A DNA stretch of 64,000 nt from VGTK01 sp046327915 (GTDB taxonomy: Bacteria > Desulfobacterota > Binatia > UBA12015). Location: NCBI GenBank assembly GCA_046327915.1, contig JAXLXO010000013.1:95317-159316 (forward strand). The letters run 5' to 3'. The position numbers and the translations under genes are program-made. Position 1 is the stretch's first letter, and the number at the start of each line of letters is the position of its first letter. The notes under the pieces were generated by a model, which was not told where the DNA came from, searched no databases, and worked only from the letters and a program-made list of their open reading frames with translations. This document shows positions 31,025 to 39,620 of this stretch, one piece after another.

Positions 31025-32350
31025 ATGGAGCACCTGCCGATCAGCACCTGGACGACGCCGCCCGACGATCTCCGTCCGGCGCTCGAAGGCGACCGCACGG
31101 CCGACGTCTGCGTGGTCGGCGCCGGCTTCACCGGACTCACCGCGGCGCTCGCGCTGAAGCGCGCCGGCGCGGACGTCGTGCTCGTCGAGCGGGACTTCGC
31201 GGGCTTCGGCGCCAGCGGCCGCAACGCCGGACACCTCACGCCGACCATCGGCAAGGACGTTCCGACGCTGCTGATGATGTACGGCGAGAAGCGCACCTCG
31301 TCGCTGCTCGAGTTCGCCGAGCACGCGATCGGCTGCGCGGAGGAGCTGATCCGCGAGCACGCGATCGACTGCGACTACTGGCCGACGGGCAACGTCATGG
31401 CCGCGGTGGCGCCCGCGCAGGAGAAGCGCCTGCGGAAGGCGGCGGAGACGGCGGCGCGGGTCGGCGCGCAGGTCGAGTACCTCGACCGTGCCGACATGCG
31501 CCGGCGCGGTCTTCCCGCGGCGTTCATCGCCGGCGCCTGGGAGAAGCGCGGTGGAACGCTCGATCCCGGAAAGCTCGCGCGCGGGCTGCGCCGCGTGGTG
31601 ATCGACGCCGGCGTACCGCTGCACGAGGGCACGCCGGTCACCGGCATCGACGACGCGGCGAAGCCCCGCGTCCGGACGCCGCGCGGCACCGTCACCGCCG
31701 GCGCCGTGATCCTCGCGACCAACGCCTACACCGTCGAGCTCGGACACCTGCGCTCGACGCTCGTGCCGCTGCACGACACGCTCTTCGAGAGCGCGCCGCT
31801 CGGCGAGGACGACCTCGCGCGCGTCGGCTGGCCGGGGCGCGAGGGCATCTACACCGCGCACGAGTCGCTCGAGAGCTACCGGCTCACGGCGCGCGGCACG
31901 ATCGTCGGCGGCTCGAAGGCCGTGCGCTACCCGTACGGCAGCCGTCCGACCGGCGACAGCACACCGACGACCATCGCCGCGAACGTGCAGGCGTTCCGCG
32001 ACCGCTTCCCGGAGATCGCGTCGGTGCCGGTCGCGCACACCTGGGGCGGCTGGATCGACATGACGATCAACTTCCTGCCCGTGCTCGGCACGAGCGGCGC
32101 GCACGGCGCGATCCACTACGCCGCCGGCTACAACGGGCACGGCGTCGCGCAGGCGTGCGCGATGGGACCGATCGTCGCCGACGCGGCGCTCGGCCGCGCC
32201 AACGACTACGCGGGACGCTTCAAGCCGTTCGCGATCGCGCTGCCGCCCGAGCCGCTGCGGTGGATGCTGGTGCGCGCGATGCTCGGCACGGTGGTCGCGG
32301 TCGACCGCCGCGTCGACGCGCGCCTCCGCCGCAACCTCGGCACTGCTTGA
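31025..32350 (+). CDS. FAD-dependent oxidoreductase (DAO family, Puu/Ord-like)
   Basis: This 441-residue protein carries TADVCVVGAGFTGLTAALAL, the Rossmann GxGxxG. FGASGRNAGHLTPTIGKDVP is the GASGRNGG-like flavin-binding signature of gamma-glutamylputrescine or amine oxidase-type DAO enzymes. TVTAGAVILATNAYTVELGH and WGGWIDMTINFLPVLGTSGA, then YAAGYNGHGVAQACAMGPIV, complete the second FAD segment. The C-terminus has a hydrophobic stretch (WMLVRAMLGTVVAVDR). It probably oxidises an amine or amino acid; no gamma-Glu-Put pathway genes are next to it. Confidence 0.88.
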   Translation: MEHLPISTWTTPPDDLRPALEGDRTADVCVVGAGFTGLTAALALKRAGADVVLVERDFAGFGASGRNAGHLTPTIGKDVPTLLMMYGEKRTSSLLEFAEHAIGCAEELIREHAIDCDYWPTGNVMAAVAPAQEKRLRKAAETAARVGAQVEYLDRADMRRRGLPAAFIAGAWEKRGGTLDPGKLARGLRRVVIDAGVPLHEGTPVTGIDDAAKPRVRTPRGTVTAGAVILATNAYTVELGHLRSTLVPLHDTLFESAPLGEDDLARVGWPGREGIYTAHESLESYRLTARGTIVGGSKAVRYPYGSRPTGDSTPTTIAANVQAFRDRFPEIASVPVAHTWGGWIDMTINFLPVLGTSGAHGAIHYAAGYNGHGVAQACAMGPIVADAALGRANDYAGRFKPFAIALPPEPLRWMLVRAMLGTVVAVDRRVDARLRRNLGTA

Positions 32351-32363
32351 CGCTCGGGCGTCA
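32348..32363. terminator. Short bidirectional hairpin containing both convergent stop codons
   Basis: TGACGC (32348-32353) and GCGTCA (32358-32363) form a 6-base stem with a TCGG loop. The left TGA is the stop of the FAD gene, and the right TCA is the complement of the hydrolase gene's stop. The stem is weak and could be coincidental. Confidence 0.3.
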
Positions 32364-33836
32364 GCCCGGGACGCGCTCCGGCTGCGCGAAGGTGCGCAGC
32401 GTCGCGCGGTCCTCGTCGAGCACGAAGCCGGCGCCGATCGCCGCGTCGGCGGCCGCGTCGTAGCGCTGCAGATAGTCGGCGGGACCGTCGTACAGCTCCG
32501 CGAGGCGCGCCTGGGAGAGCGGCTGCGTCGAGCCGAGCAGGATGCAGAGCAGGTCGGGGTTCGGGCCCGGAATGCCGGTCAGCACCTCGGACGGGACGTC
32601 CACCGGCGGCGTGCGGATGCCGCCGAGTGCGATGCCGTCCGCGTCGCGGACGATCGTTGCCGGGGTGCCGGTCGTCGCGATGCGAGGCGCCTCGGGCGGC
32701 GCCTCGCCGGTGCGCACCCACTCCTCGAGCTGCCGGAACGACGCCTTCACCACGACGTGCATCGGCGCCTCGTTTACCGGTGCGCCGCAGTCCGTCGCGT
32801 CGGCGAGCGGGCCGAGGAGGAAGCGGTCCGCGTGCGCCGTGCCCGCGACCTCCCACAGGCGGAACACGTCCGTGTCCGGCTGGCGTACGACGACGGAGTT
32901 CAGCACGCTCGTCAGGTCGCCCTCGGTCTGGATCTCGAGCGCCGGGACGTCGAGGTCGTCGCGCAGGATGGTATTGACGCTCGCGAAGCCGCCGGCGAGG
33001 TCCGCGTACTTGCCCGGTCCGACGAGCGGCAGCCCGACCGACGCGCGGCTGTGCACGAGGAAGCCGTCGAAGGCGTCGGTGAGCGGCTGCACGCCGTTGT
33101 AGTACGTCGTCAGCGCGATCGCCGACTGCGACTCGCCGACCGCGATCACGCGCTTTGCCTTGACGCCGCCGAGCGCGTCGGTGGACCGGCGCAGCGCGCG
33201 TGCGATCTGCGTGTAGATGTCGAACGAGAAGCCGTCGCCGGGATGCTCGAGCGACGCGTAGCGCGCGGGGTTCAGCCCCGTGAGGCCGCGTCCGGCGATG
33301 CCTTCCGCGCCCGGCGCGACCACCAGCACCGGTCCGCCCGAGACGCCGATCAGCTGCGCCGACACGCCGACCCAGGCGTGGCCCTGGCGCGTGATCTCGT
33401 CGGCGAGGCTCGTCCAGTCGGGATTGCCGTCGAGGCCGCCGCTCACGTTGAGCCACTCGAGCACGACCGTTCCGCTGAAGCGCTGCGCATCGGCCGGACG
33501 GCGCACGAGGATGCGCGTGCGGTAGTCGGCGCTCAGGTCCTCGGCGAACGACCAGCGTCCGTCGGCGGTGAGCGGCTCCGTCTCGCGGTACGACACCGCG
33601 GTGCCCGCGGCGACGAACTCCTGCTGCACGTACCCGGCCGCGTCGAGGTTCGGCGGCGTCGACTCGCCGATGAACGGTCCGCCGCCCGCGGTCAGCTCCT
33701 CGGAGACTTCCGCCGTCGGATCCGACTGCGCAGGTCCGAGCGTGGTGTTCGAGCAGCCGGAGCCGCTCGTCAGCAGCGCGGACGTCGCGAGACACAGGAG
33801 CGCCAGATGGTAGCGTGCGGAGGGGCGTCGGCTCAT
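32361..33836 (-). CDS. Alpha/beta-hydrolase-domain lipoprotein (PF20091-like)
   Basis: This is 491 residues from ATG 33836. A lipoprotein signal ends at LLTSGSGCSN (lipobox G-S-G-C). GTVVLEWLNVSGGLDGNPDW, then RQGHAWVGVSAQLIGVSGGP, is typical of the large Abhydrolase-10 group. RVIAVGESQSAIALTTYYNG holds the nucleophile Ser in GESQS, and ADRFLLGPLADATDCGAPVN follows a VAGTAHAD segment likely to hold the catalytic His. The substrate is unknown; secreted esterases of this group are common in uncultured soil bacteria. It would be anchored at the membrane. Confidence 0.85.
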   Translation of the reverse strand: MSRRPSARYHLALLCLATSALLTSGSGCSNTTLGPAQSDPTAEVSEELTAGGGPFIGESTPPNLDAAGYVQQEFVAAGTAVSYRETEPLTADGRWSFAEDLSADYRTRILVRRPADAQRFSGTVVLEWLNVSGGLDGNPDWTSLADEITRQGHAWVGVSAQLIGVSGGPVLVVAPGAEGIAGRGLTGLNPARYASLEHPGDGFSFDIYTQIARALRRSTDALGGVKAKRVIAVGESQSAIALTTYYNGVQPLTDAFDGFLVHSRASVGLPLVGPGKYADLAGGFASVNTILRDDLDVPALEIQTEGDLTSVLNSVVVRQPDTDVFRLWEVAGTAHADRFLLGPLADATDCGAPVNEAPMHVVVKASFRQLEEWVRTGEAPPEAPRIATTGTPATIVRDADGIALGGIRTPPVDVPSEVLTGIPGPNPDLLCILLGSTQPLSQARLAELYDGPADYLQRYDAAADAAIGAGFVLDEDRATLRTFAQPERVPG

Positions 33837-33905
33837 GGCCGGCACTGATGCACGGCTCCGGGCGTCCGGGCAAGGCAGGAACGGCCGAGCGTGCGAGGAG
33901 GGCGG

Positions 33906-34586
33906 ATGCTGAGACGTCTCGCGGACGACGTATGGGTGACGGAGCGACCGCAGCGCTTCTTCGGGCTGCCGGTCGGTGCGCGCATGACCGTGATCCGCCT
34001 CTCCGGCGGAAGGCTCCTGCTGCACTCGCCGCTGCCGCTCGACGCGGCGCTCCGCGCGGAGCTCGATGCGCTCGGGCGCGTCGCCTACGCCGTCGCACCG
34101 AACCGCCTGCACCACCTCTACGCGGGCGACGTCGCGCGCGCGTATCCCGACGCGCGGCTCTGGGTCGCGCCCGGCCTGCCGGAGAAGCGTCCCGACCTCG
34201 TGCACGCGGGCGTCCTCGGCGACGAGGCGCCGAACGAGTGGCGCGGCGAGCTCGAGCAGGCATTCTTCCGCGGACGTCCGTACGAGAACGAGGTCGCGTT
34301 CTTCCACCCGGCGACGCGCACGCTGATCGTGTGCGACCTCGCGTTCAACTTCGGACCGCGCGACGCGTGGCCGACGCGCGTGCTGATGTCGCTGCTGCGC
34401 AGCTACGGCAAGCTCGGCCCGTCGAAGCTCGACCCGCTGCTGATCCGCGACCGTGCCGCGGCGCGCGCGAGCCTCGAGCGGATTCTCGCGTGGGACTTCG
34501 ACCGCGTGATCGTCGCGCACGGCGACGTGCAGGAGAGCGGCGGGTACGCGCTGATGCGCGACGGCTACGCGTGGCTGCGTGCGTGA
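33906..34586 (+). CDS. DUF4336 protein (metallo-beta-lactamase-like fold)
   Basis: This 226-residue protein opens with LADDVWVTERPQRFFGLPVG, then MTVIRLSGGRLLLHSPLPLD. AVAPNRLHHLYAGDVARAYP is the N-x-x-H-H metal-site region characteristic of DUF4336. ATRTLIVCDLAFNFG supplies the later Asp, and RVIVAHGDVQESGG the last His. This preserves a minimal metallo-hydrolase site lacking the classical HxHxDH. Its activity is unknown. It is divergent from the hydrolase lipoprotein and converges on the AarF gene. Confidence 0.85.
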   Translation: MLRRLADDVWVTERPQRFFGLPVGARMTVIRLSGGRLLLHSPLPLDAALRAELDALGRVAYAVAPNRLHHLYAGDVARAYPDARLWVAPGLPEKRPDLVHAGVLGDEAPNEWRGELEQAFFRGRPYENEVAFFHPATRTLIVCDLAFNFGPRDAWPTRVLMSLLRSYGKLGPSKLDPLLIRDRAAARASLERILAWDFDRVIVAHGDVQESGGYALMRDGYAWLRA

Positions 34587-34601
34587 CGGCGCCGGCGAAC
34601 G

Positions 34602-35903
34602 TCAGGCACTCGCGCGTGGCGCCGGCACGCCGAGCGCCTCGGCGAGGTAGGGCAGGGCCTCGTCGGTCAGCGACAGCTCCGGAGCGAGACGCTTGCCGAG
34701 GCCTTCCGCGGTCATCATCGCGAGGTTGACCATCGTCATGTGGCTGCGCGCCTGGATGTGGTGCCGGCGCAGGATGTCGAAGATGCGTCCGATCTCGGCG
34801 GTGACCTGGAGGTTCGCGAGCCCCTGCCTGCGCACGTTGTCGACGAACGCGACCATCTCGCGCTCGTACGCGGCGTAGTCCGGCGTCGCGGTGTGCGGCG
34901 CGTTGTCGTAGAAGGCGCGCGCGACGGTGACGCCGTCGCCGGTCGACAGCGCGAACAGCGTGCGCGCGGTCATCAGGCGGTCCTCGTCGGTGAGCTGTCC
35001 GATGAGCCCCAGGTCGAGCAGCACGATGCGTCCCGGCGGCAGGAAGCGCATGTTGCCGGGGTGCAGGTCCGAGTGCACGAAGCCGTGCAGGAAGATCATC
35101 CGGCAGACGCAGCGCATGCCGGTCGCGACCAGCGCGTGCACGTTCACGCCGCGCGCCTCGAGCTCGTCCTCGTGCACGCCGTCGATGAACTCCATCGTCA
35201 GCACGGCGTCCGAGCACGCCTCGAGGTGCAGGCGCGGGAAGAGGACGTCGGGGTCGTCGGCGAAGTTCGCGGTGAAGCGCTCGTTGTTGCGCGCCTCGTT
35301 GGTCAGGTGCACCTGCTCGCCGACCGCGTCGCAGAAGCTGCGCAGCGCGCCCTCGAGCGCCATGAGGCGTACCGACGGGATCAGGCGCTCCAGCGTGCGT
35401 CCGACGAAGAGCAGGATCGAGCGGTCGAGCTTCAGCTTGTCGAGGATGTCCGGACGGCGGACCTTGACGGCGACCGTCTCGCCGCTCGAGCGCAGCACCG
35501 CGCGATGCACCTGCGCCACGGATGCCGCGGCGACCGGCGTCTCCTCGAAGTCCGCGAAGAGCTCTTCCAGCGGACGCCCGAAGTCGTGCTCGACGATGCT
35601 TCGGACCTCGGCGAACGGGAACGCGGGCACCTTGTCGCGCAGCGTGGACAGCTCGGCGACGAGGCCGTGCGGGAGCAGGTCGGCGCGCGTGGAGGCGATC
35701 TGCCCGACCTTGATGAAGGTCGCGCCGAGCGTCGTGCAGAGCCGCACCAGCGCGTCGCCGAGCGCGTACGCCCACGCCTCGCGCCCGTTGATCTTGCGGC
35801 GCCGCAGCAGCTCGCGGACGAAGACCAGGCTCGCGACCACGGACGCGCGCACCATCTGCGCGGTGCGCACCGTGATGCGCCAGGTAGGGGAGGAGATCGG
35901 CAC
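34602..35903 (-). CDS. ABC1/AarF/UbiB-family atypical protein kinase
   Basis: This is 433 residues if GTG 35903 is the start. GATFIKVGQIASTRADLLPH is the KxGQ motif. VAAASVAQVHRAVLRSSGET is the Ala-rich loop with QVH, and VAVKVRRPDI supplies the catalytic Lys. HGFVHSDLHPGNMRFLPPGR is the HSDLHPGN catalytic loop, and RIVLLDLGLIGQLTDEDR the DFG-like metal site, here DLG. These ATPases act in ubiquinone or isoprenoid-lipid metabolism. The start codon lies in the right arm of a perfect 15-base inverted repeat. An in-frame start further down, such as the ATG before VRASVVASLVFVRELL, is possible. Confidence 0.88.
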   Translation of the reverse strand: MPISSPTWRITVRTAQMVRASVVASLVFVRELLRRRKINGREAWAYALGDALVRLCTTLGATFIKVGQIASTRADLLPHGLVAELSTLRDKVPAFPFAEVRSIVEHDFGRPLEELFADFEETPVAAASVAQVHRAVLRSSGETVAVKVRRPDILDKLKLDRSILLFVGRTLERLIPSVRLMALEGALRSFCDAVGEQVHLTNEARNNERFTANFADDPDVLFPRLHLEACSDAVLTMEFIDGVHEDELEARGVNVHALVATGMRCVCRMIFLHGFVHSDLHPGNMRFLPPGRIVLLDLGLIGQLTDEDRLMTARTLFALSTGDGVTVARAFYDNAPHTATPDYAAYEREMVAFVDNVRRQGLANLQVTAEIGRIFDILRRHHIQARSHMTMVNLAMMTAEGLGKRLAPELSLTDEALPYLAEALGVPAPRASA

Positions 35904-35934
35904 CGCGACCGACCTTAAAGGTCGCGGTGCCGAT
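35896..35934 (-). promoter_or_regulatory. Perfect 15-base inverted repeat spanning the AarF start
   Basis: Arms 35896-35910 and 35920-35934 are exact complements with a 9-base loop. On the minus strand the second arm contains the GTG start of the AarF gene, and the loop contains AAGG, a possible ribosome-binding site. It also lies downstream of the GST gene's stop (35987). It may end the GST transcript, hide the AarF start, or both. Confidence 0.65.
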
Positions 35935-35986
35935 GGGCCATGCGGGGGGCTTGCGCGGAGTCGACGAGTGTCAGCCGCGCCGCGGC

Positions 35987-36613
35987 TCAACCCGGCGGCG
36001 CCGGCGACGCCTTCTTCCAGCCCGGCAGCTCCGCCAGCGCGGCGTACCAGCGCGCGATCTCGGGGTAGTCCGCGAGCGGGATGGCGGCCGGCGCCGCGTA
36101 CATCAGCGGTCCGCCGAGGCCGAAGTCGGCGACGGTGAGCGTGTCGCCGGTGACCCAGCGGCGTCCCTTCAGCGTCGCGTTCAGGACCGGCGCGAAGCGC
36201 GCGAAGTCGGTTTCGGCCTTCGCGACCTGCGCGGCGTCGGGCGCGCCCTGTCCGGTCAGCTGCTTGACGACGCGCTCGAAGATGAAGGTCGCGCACGTCG
36301 GGTCCCAGTGCGCGGCGTCCCAGAACTGCCAGCGTGCGACGTCCGCCTGGCGCCGCGGATCGGTCGGCCACACGCCGCTCTCCGGCTTCTTCGCGCCCAG
36401 GTACTGCAGGATCGCGTTCGACTCCCACAGCACGAAGCCGTCGTCCTCGAGCACCGGCATCTTGCCGTTCGGGTTCAGCGCCTTGAACGCGGGCGTCTGG
36501 TTGCCGCCGTTGAGGAGGTCGACGATCGCGACCTCGCAGTCGAGGCCGAGGTGATGGACCAGCGCCAGCACCTTCGCCGCGCGCGGCGAAGGCGGAAACA
36601 CGTGCAGCTTCAT
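35987..36613 (-). CDS. Glutathione S-transferase family protein
   Basis: This 208-residue protein opens with MKLHVFPPSPRAAKVLALVH. QTPAFKALNPNGKMPVLEDD carries the cis-Pro and is followed by GFVLWESNAILQYL (the ES pair). The helical C-domain includes WVTGDTLTVADFGLGGPLMY. The pattern is close to the theta/nu-like cytosolic GSTs common in proteobacteria. It starts 15 bases before the stop-proximal end of the carbonic anhydrase gene on the same strand and may share its transcript. Confidence 0.9.
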   Translation of the reverse strand: MKLHVFPPSPRAAKVLALVHHLGLDCEVAIVDLLNGGNQTPAFKALNPNGKMPVLEDDGFVLWESNAILQYLGAKKPESGVWPTDPRRQADVARWQFWDAAHWDPTCATFIFERVVKQLTGQGAPDAAQVAKAETDFARFAPVLNATLKGRRWVTGDTLTVADFGLGGPLMYAAPAAIPLADYPEIARWYAALAELPGWKKASPAPPG

Positions 36614-36628
36614 CGGGGTCCCTCCCGA

Positions 36629-37366
36629 TCAGCCATCCAGCCAGCTGACGGTTCCCGTGGCAATGGTGTACACGCCGCCGACGATCCTGATCTTCCCCGC
36701 CTTCTCGGCGTCGCGCAGGATCGCGCTCTTCTCGCGGATGCGCGTCTGCACCGCACGCACGTTCGCGATCGTCGCGTCCTCGACCGTCGCGGCGCCGGCG
36801 ATGCCGGGACGGATCGCGTCGACGATCGCCTGGATGTTGCCGCCGGGATCGTCCTTGCCGAACGCGGCCTTCACCGCGCCGCACGACGTGTGGCCGAGGA
36901 CCAGCACGAGCTTCGAGCCGAGCACCGCCTGTCCGTACTCGAGGCTGCCGAGGTTGGTCGGCGAGTCGGCGATGTTGCCCGCCTCGCGCACGACGAAGAT
37001 GTCGCCGAAGAACTGGTCGAAGATGAGCTCGGGCGCGAGCCGCGAGTCGGCGCAGCCGAGCACGGTCGCGAATGGTGCCTGGCCGCCGGTGATCGACGTC
37101 CAGATCTTCTCGATCTCGTCGGTGTCGCGAACCTGCGGCTTTTGCTTGACGAAGCGCTCGTTGCCGGCCTTCAGCGCGGCCAGAGCCTCGTCCGGCGTGG
37201 CAGCGGCGGGATGCGTCGGCGGGGTGCTCTTCGCGCGCGCGCGGCCGCCGCGCAGCAGCGCCGCCCCGGCCGCGGTGCCGGCGAGCAGCTTCAGCAGCGC
37301 GCGGCGGCGCGTGCGCGGCCCGTCGAACTCGTGGTGCTCACATCCGTCGGACACGTCGTGCTTCAC
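36629..37366 (-). CDS. Beta-class carbonic anhydrase with Tat-like signal
   Basis: Two GTG codons are possible, at 37372 and 37366. The ribosome-binding site GGAGGA abuts the first and lies about 6 bases before the second, so 37366 is chosen, giving 245 residues. The N-terminus has RTRRRALLKLLAGTAAGAAL, a Tat-type twin-Arg leader ending near RARA. The mature enzyme shows VLGCADSRLAPELIFDQFFG (zinc Cys, Asp-Arg dyad), VREAGNIADSPTNLGSLEYG and LVLVLGHTSCGAVKAAFG (zinc His and Cys). It would hydrate CO2 outside the cytoplasm. Periplasmic beta-type enzymes are less common than cytosolic ones. Confidence 0.88.
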   Translation of the reverse strand: MKHDVSDGCEHHEFDGPRTRRRALLKLLAGTAAGAALLRGGRARAKSTPPTHPAAATPDEALAALKAGNERFVKQKPQVRDTDEIEKIWTSITGGQAPFATVLGCADSRLAPELIFDQFFGDIFVVREAGNIADSPTNLGSLEYGQAVLGSKLVLVLGHTSCGAVKAAFGKDDPGGNIQAIVDAIRPGIAGAATVEDATIANVRAVQTRIREKSAILRDAEKAGKIRIVGGVYTIATGTVSWLDG

Positions 37367-37511
37367 GGCCACTCCTCCGTCGTCTCGGTGCCCTGCCGGA
37401 ATGGCCGGGCGCGTCGGTCTTAGGCCAGTCCCGACGGCGACGGAAGCGGTCGTCCGAAGCCTGCCGCGCGCGGCTTTCCTTGGCGGCCGCTTTGTCGGAG
37501 ATTGCACCGCC

Positions 37512-38354
37512 ATGCAGGAAGTCCTCGACCGGCTGATCGACCTCCTCGACCTCGAGGAGCTGGAGGTGAACATCTTCCGCGGGCGCAGCCCGCAGGAGAA
37601 CCGTCAGCGCGTGTTCGGCGGACAGGTCGCGGGACAGGCGCTGGTCGCCGCCGGACGCACCGTCGAGCACAACGTCGTGCACTCGATGCATGCGTACTTC
37701 CTGCGCGCCGGCGACCCGAAGATCCCGATCCTCTACGAGGTCGACCGCATCCGGGACGGCAAGAGCTTCTCGACGAGGCGCGTGGTCGCGATCCAGCGCG
37801 GCCGCGCGATCTTCCATCTGTCGGCGTCGTTCCAGAAGGTCGAGGACGGCCCCGTACACCAGGTGCCGATGCCCGACGTTCCCGACCCGGAGTCGATGGA
37901 GCAGTGGGACTGGATCCAGGAGCGCATGGGGCAGGTCCCCGAGCAGATCCGGCAGTGGCTGCTGCGCGACCGCCCGATCGAGCTGCGCTACGTGAAGCCC
38001 GAGGATCCGACCGCGGCGCGCCAGATGGTCTGGATCCGCGCGCGCGGCAAGCTGCCCGACTCGCTGCTGCTGCACCAGTGCGTGGTCGCCTACGCGTCCG
38101 ACCTGACGCTGCTCGACACCGCGCAGATCCCGCACGGCATCATCTGGGCCGACCCGCGCTACCAGGTCGCGAGCCTCGACCATGCCATGTGGTTCTACCG
38201 TCCGTTCCACGCCGACGAGTGGCTGCTCTACGTGCAGGAGAGTCCGGGCGCGTACGGCGCGCGCGGCTTCTGCACCGGCAACCTGTTCACGCGCGACGGC
38301 AAGCTCGTCGTGTCGATGGCGCAGGAAGGGCTGCTGCGCCCGGTCGCGACGTGA
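37512..38354 (+). CDS. tesB: Acyl-CoA thioesterase II
   Basis: This 280-residue protein is a double hot-dog enzyme. LVNI-like EVNIFRGRSPQENRQRVFGG, then QVAGQALVAAGRTVEHNVVH and SMHAYFLRAGDPKIPILYEV, form the first hot-dog. LHQCVVAYASDLTLLDTAQI has the conserved Asp, and ASLDHAMWFYRPFHADEWLL with the catalytic Thr/Gln region lies in the second. The length matches TesB. It hydrolyses acyl-CoA to free acid and CoA. Its stop overlaps the GTG start of the SDR gene, indicating a shared fatty- or cyclic-acid role. Confidence 0.93.
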   Translation: MQEVLDRLIDLLDLEELEVNIFRGRSPQENRQRVFGGQVAGQALVAAGRTVEHNVVHSMHAYFLRAGDPKIPILYEVDRIRDGKSFSTRRVVAIQRGRAIFHLSASFQKVEDGPVHQVPMPDVPDPESMEQWDWIQERMGQVPEQIRQWLLRDRPIELRYVKPEDPTAARQMVWIRARGKLPDSLLLHQCVVAYASDLTLLDTAQIPHGIIWADPRYQVASLDHAMWFYRPFHADEWLLYVQESPGAYGARGFCTGNLFTRDGKLVVSMAQEGLLRPVAT

Positions 38355-39097
38355 GGGGGCTCGACGGGAAGGTCGCGCTGGTCACCGGTGCGGCGGGTGG
38401 CATCGGTCGCGCGATCGCGCTGCGGCTCGCGGAGGAGGGCGTCGGCGTCGCCGCGACCGATCTCGACGAGGGCGCGGTGCGCGAGGTGGCACGGGTCGCG
38501 CGGGGCATGGTGATGGCGCTCCGCCTCGACGTCACCGACCCGGCGACGATCCAGGAGGCCGTCGCGGAGTGCGAGCGCGCGCTCGGCCCGCTCGACGTCC
38601 TGGTGAACAACGCCGGCTGGGACAAGGTCGAGCCGTTCGTCGAGAGCACGGTCGAGACCTGGGACCGGCTGATCGCGATCAATCTGAAGGGACCGCTGCT
38701 GTGCACGCGCGCCGTGCTCGACGGCATGATCGCGCGCGGGCGCGGGCGCATCGTCAGCATCGCGTCGGACGCCGGCCGCGTCGGCTCGAGCGGCGAGGCC
38801 GTCTACTCGGCGGCGAAGGCCGGCGTCATCGGCTTCACCAAGACGCTCGCGCGCGAGCTCGCGAAGAGCGGCATCACGGTGAACGCCGTGTGCCCCGGTC
38901 CGACCGACACGCCGCTGTTGTCGGGGATCGCGGAAGGCAATCCGAAGCTCGTGCAGGCGCTCGCGCGCGCGGTGCCGATGGGGCGCATCGGGCGTCCGGA
39001 GGAGGTCGCGGCGGCGGTCGCGTTCCTCGCCTCGGACGACGCGGCGTTCGTCACCGGGCAGACGCTGTCGGTGAGCGGCGGGCTGACGATGGTCTGA
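38351..39097 (+). CDS. SDR dehydrogenase resembling BadH (2-hydroxycyclohexanecarboxyl-CoA dehydrogenase)
   Basis: From GTG 38351 this is 248 residues. KVALVTGAAGGIGRAIALRL is the TGxxxGIG cofactor loop, and DVLVNNAGWDKVEPFVESTV contains NNAG. ASDAGRVGSSGEAVYSAAKA holds the catalytic Ser-Tyr-Lys, and VCPGPTDTPLLSGIAEGNPK the substrate loop. The NNAGWD, SDAGRVGSSGEAVY and CPGPTDTPLL pieces match BadH of the cyclohexanecarboxylate/benzoate pathway closely. No other bad genes are in the window, so a related hydroxyacyl-CoA dehydrogenase role is the safer call. It is coupled to TesB. Confidence 0.85.
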   Translation: MRGLDGKVALVTGAAGGIGRAIALRLAEEGVGVAATDLDEGAVREVARVARGMVMALRLDVTDPATIQEAVAECERALGPLDVLVNNAGWDKVEPFVESTVETWDRLIAINLKGPLLCTRAVLDGMIARGRGRIVSIASDAGRVGSSGEAVYSAAKAGVIGFTKTLARELAKSGITVNAVCPGPTDTPLLSGIAEGNPKLVQALARAVPMGRIGRPEEVAAAVAFLASDDAAFVTGQTLSVSGGLTMV

Positions 39098-39191
39098 CAT
39101 GCGGTTCCGTTTCGGCTCGGACTGCTTTTGTGGTTGAGAAGAGGTGCGTTTGCGGGAGGGGCCGCAGCGCACATCACCAACGGAGGGTGTG

Positions 39192-39593
39192 ATGGGACGA
39201 TCGACGATTCTGGTCGCAGCGGTGGTCTCGACGCTGGCCGCAGCGGGTGTCGCCCGCGCCGCCGACGCGGACAACCCGAACCATGCCGCCTACGTCAAGT
39301 ACTGCGGCGCCTGCCACGGTCCGAACGGCAAGGGGGACGGCATCATCGCGCCGCTGATGACGCCGAAGCCGACGAATCTCACGTTGCTCGCCAAGCAGCA
39401 CGGCGGCGAGTTCGACGCGATGGCGGTCTACAAGTCGGTGTCCGGCGCCGGCATGCCGAAGGCGCACGGTGACTCGGAGATGCCGGTGTGGGGCGAGGAG
39501 CTGCGTCACGAGGTCGGCGGTGGGGATCCGCGCACGGCCGAGGTGACGCTGGTGAAGATCGTCAACTACCTGCGCTCGATCCAGCAGAAGTAG
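39192..39593 (+). CDS. Secreted class I cytochrome c
   Basis: This is 133 residues from ATG 39192 with GGAGGG upstream. Signal peptide: STILVAAVVSTLAAAGVARA. The haem-binding CGACH sits in HAAYVKYCGACHGPNGKGDG. GAGMPKAHGDSEMPVWGEEL supplies the axial Met, and VKIVNYLRSIQQK is the closing helix. It is a single-haem periplasmic electron carrier of the Cytochrome_CBB3/cytochrome c5-like group. Its redox partner is not encoded nearby. Confidence 0.9.
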   Translation: MGRSTILVAAVVSTLAAAGVARAADADNPNHAAYVKYCGACHGPNGKGDGIIAPLMTPKPTNLTLLAKQHGGEFDAMAVYKSVSGAGMPKAHGDSEMPVWGEELRHEVGGGDPRTAEVTLVKIVNYLRSIQQK

Positions 39594-39620
39594 CCGCTGG
39601 GCGCCGCCACGGGCGCCGTC

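Noticed and set aside
38351..39097. Full benzoate/cyclohexanecarboxylate (bad) pathway
   Set aside because: Only the BadH-like SDR is present. No badI, badA, aliB or related genes are nearby, so a specific pathway call is not justified.
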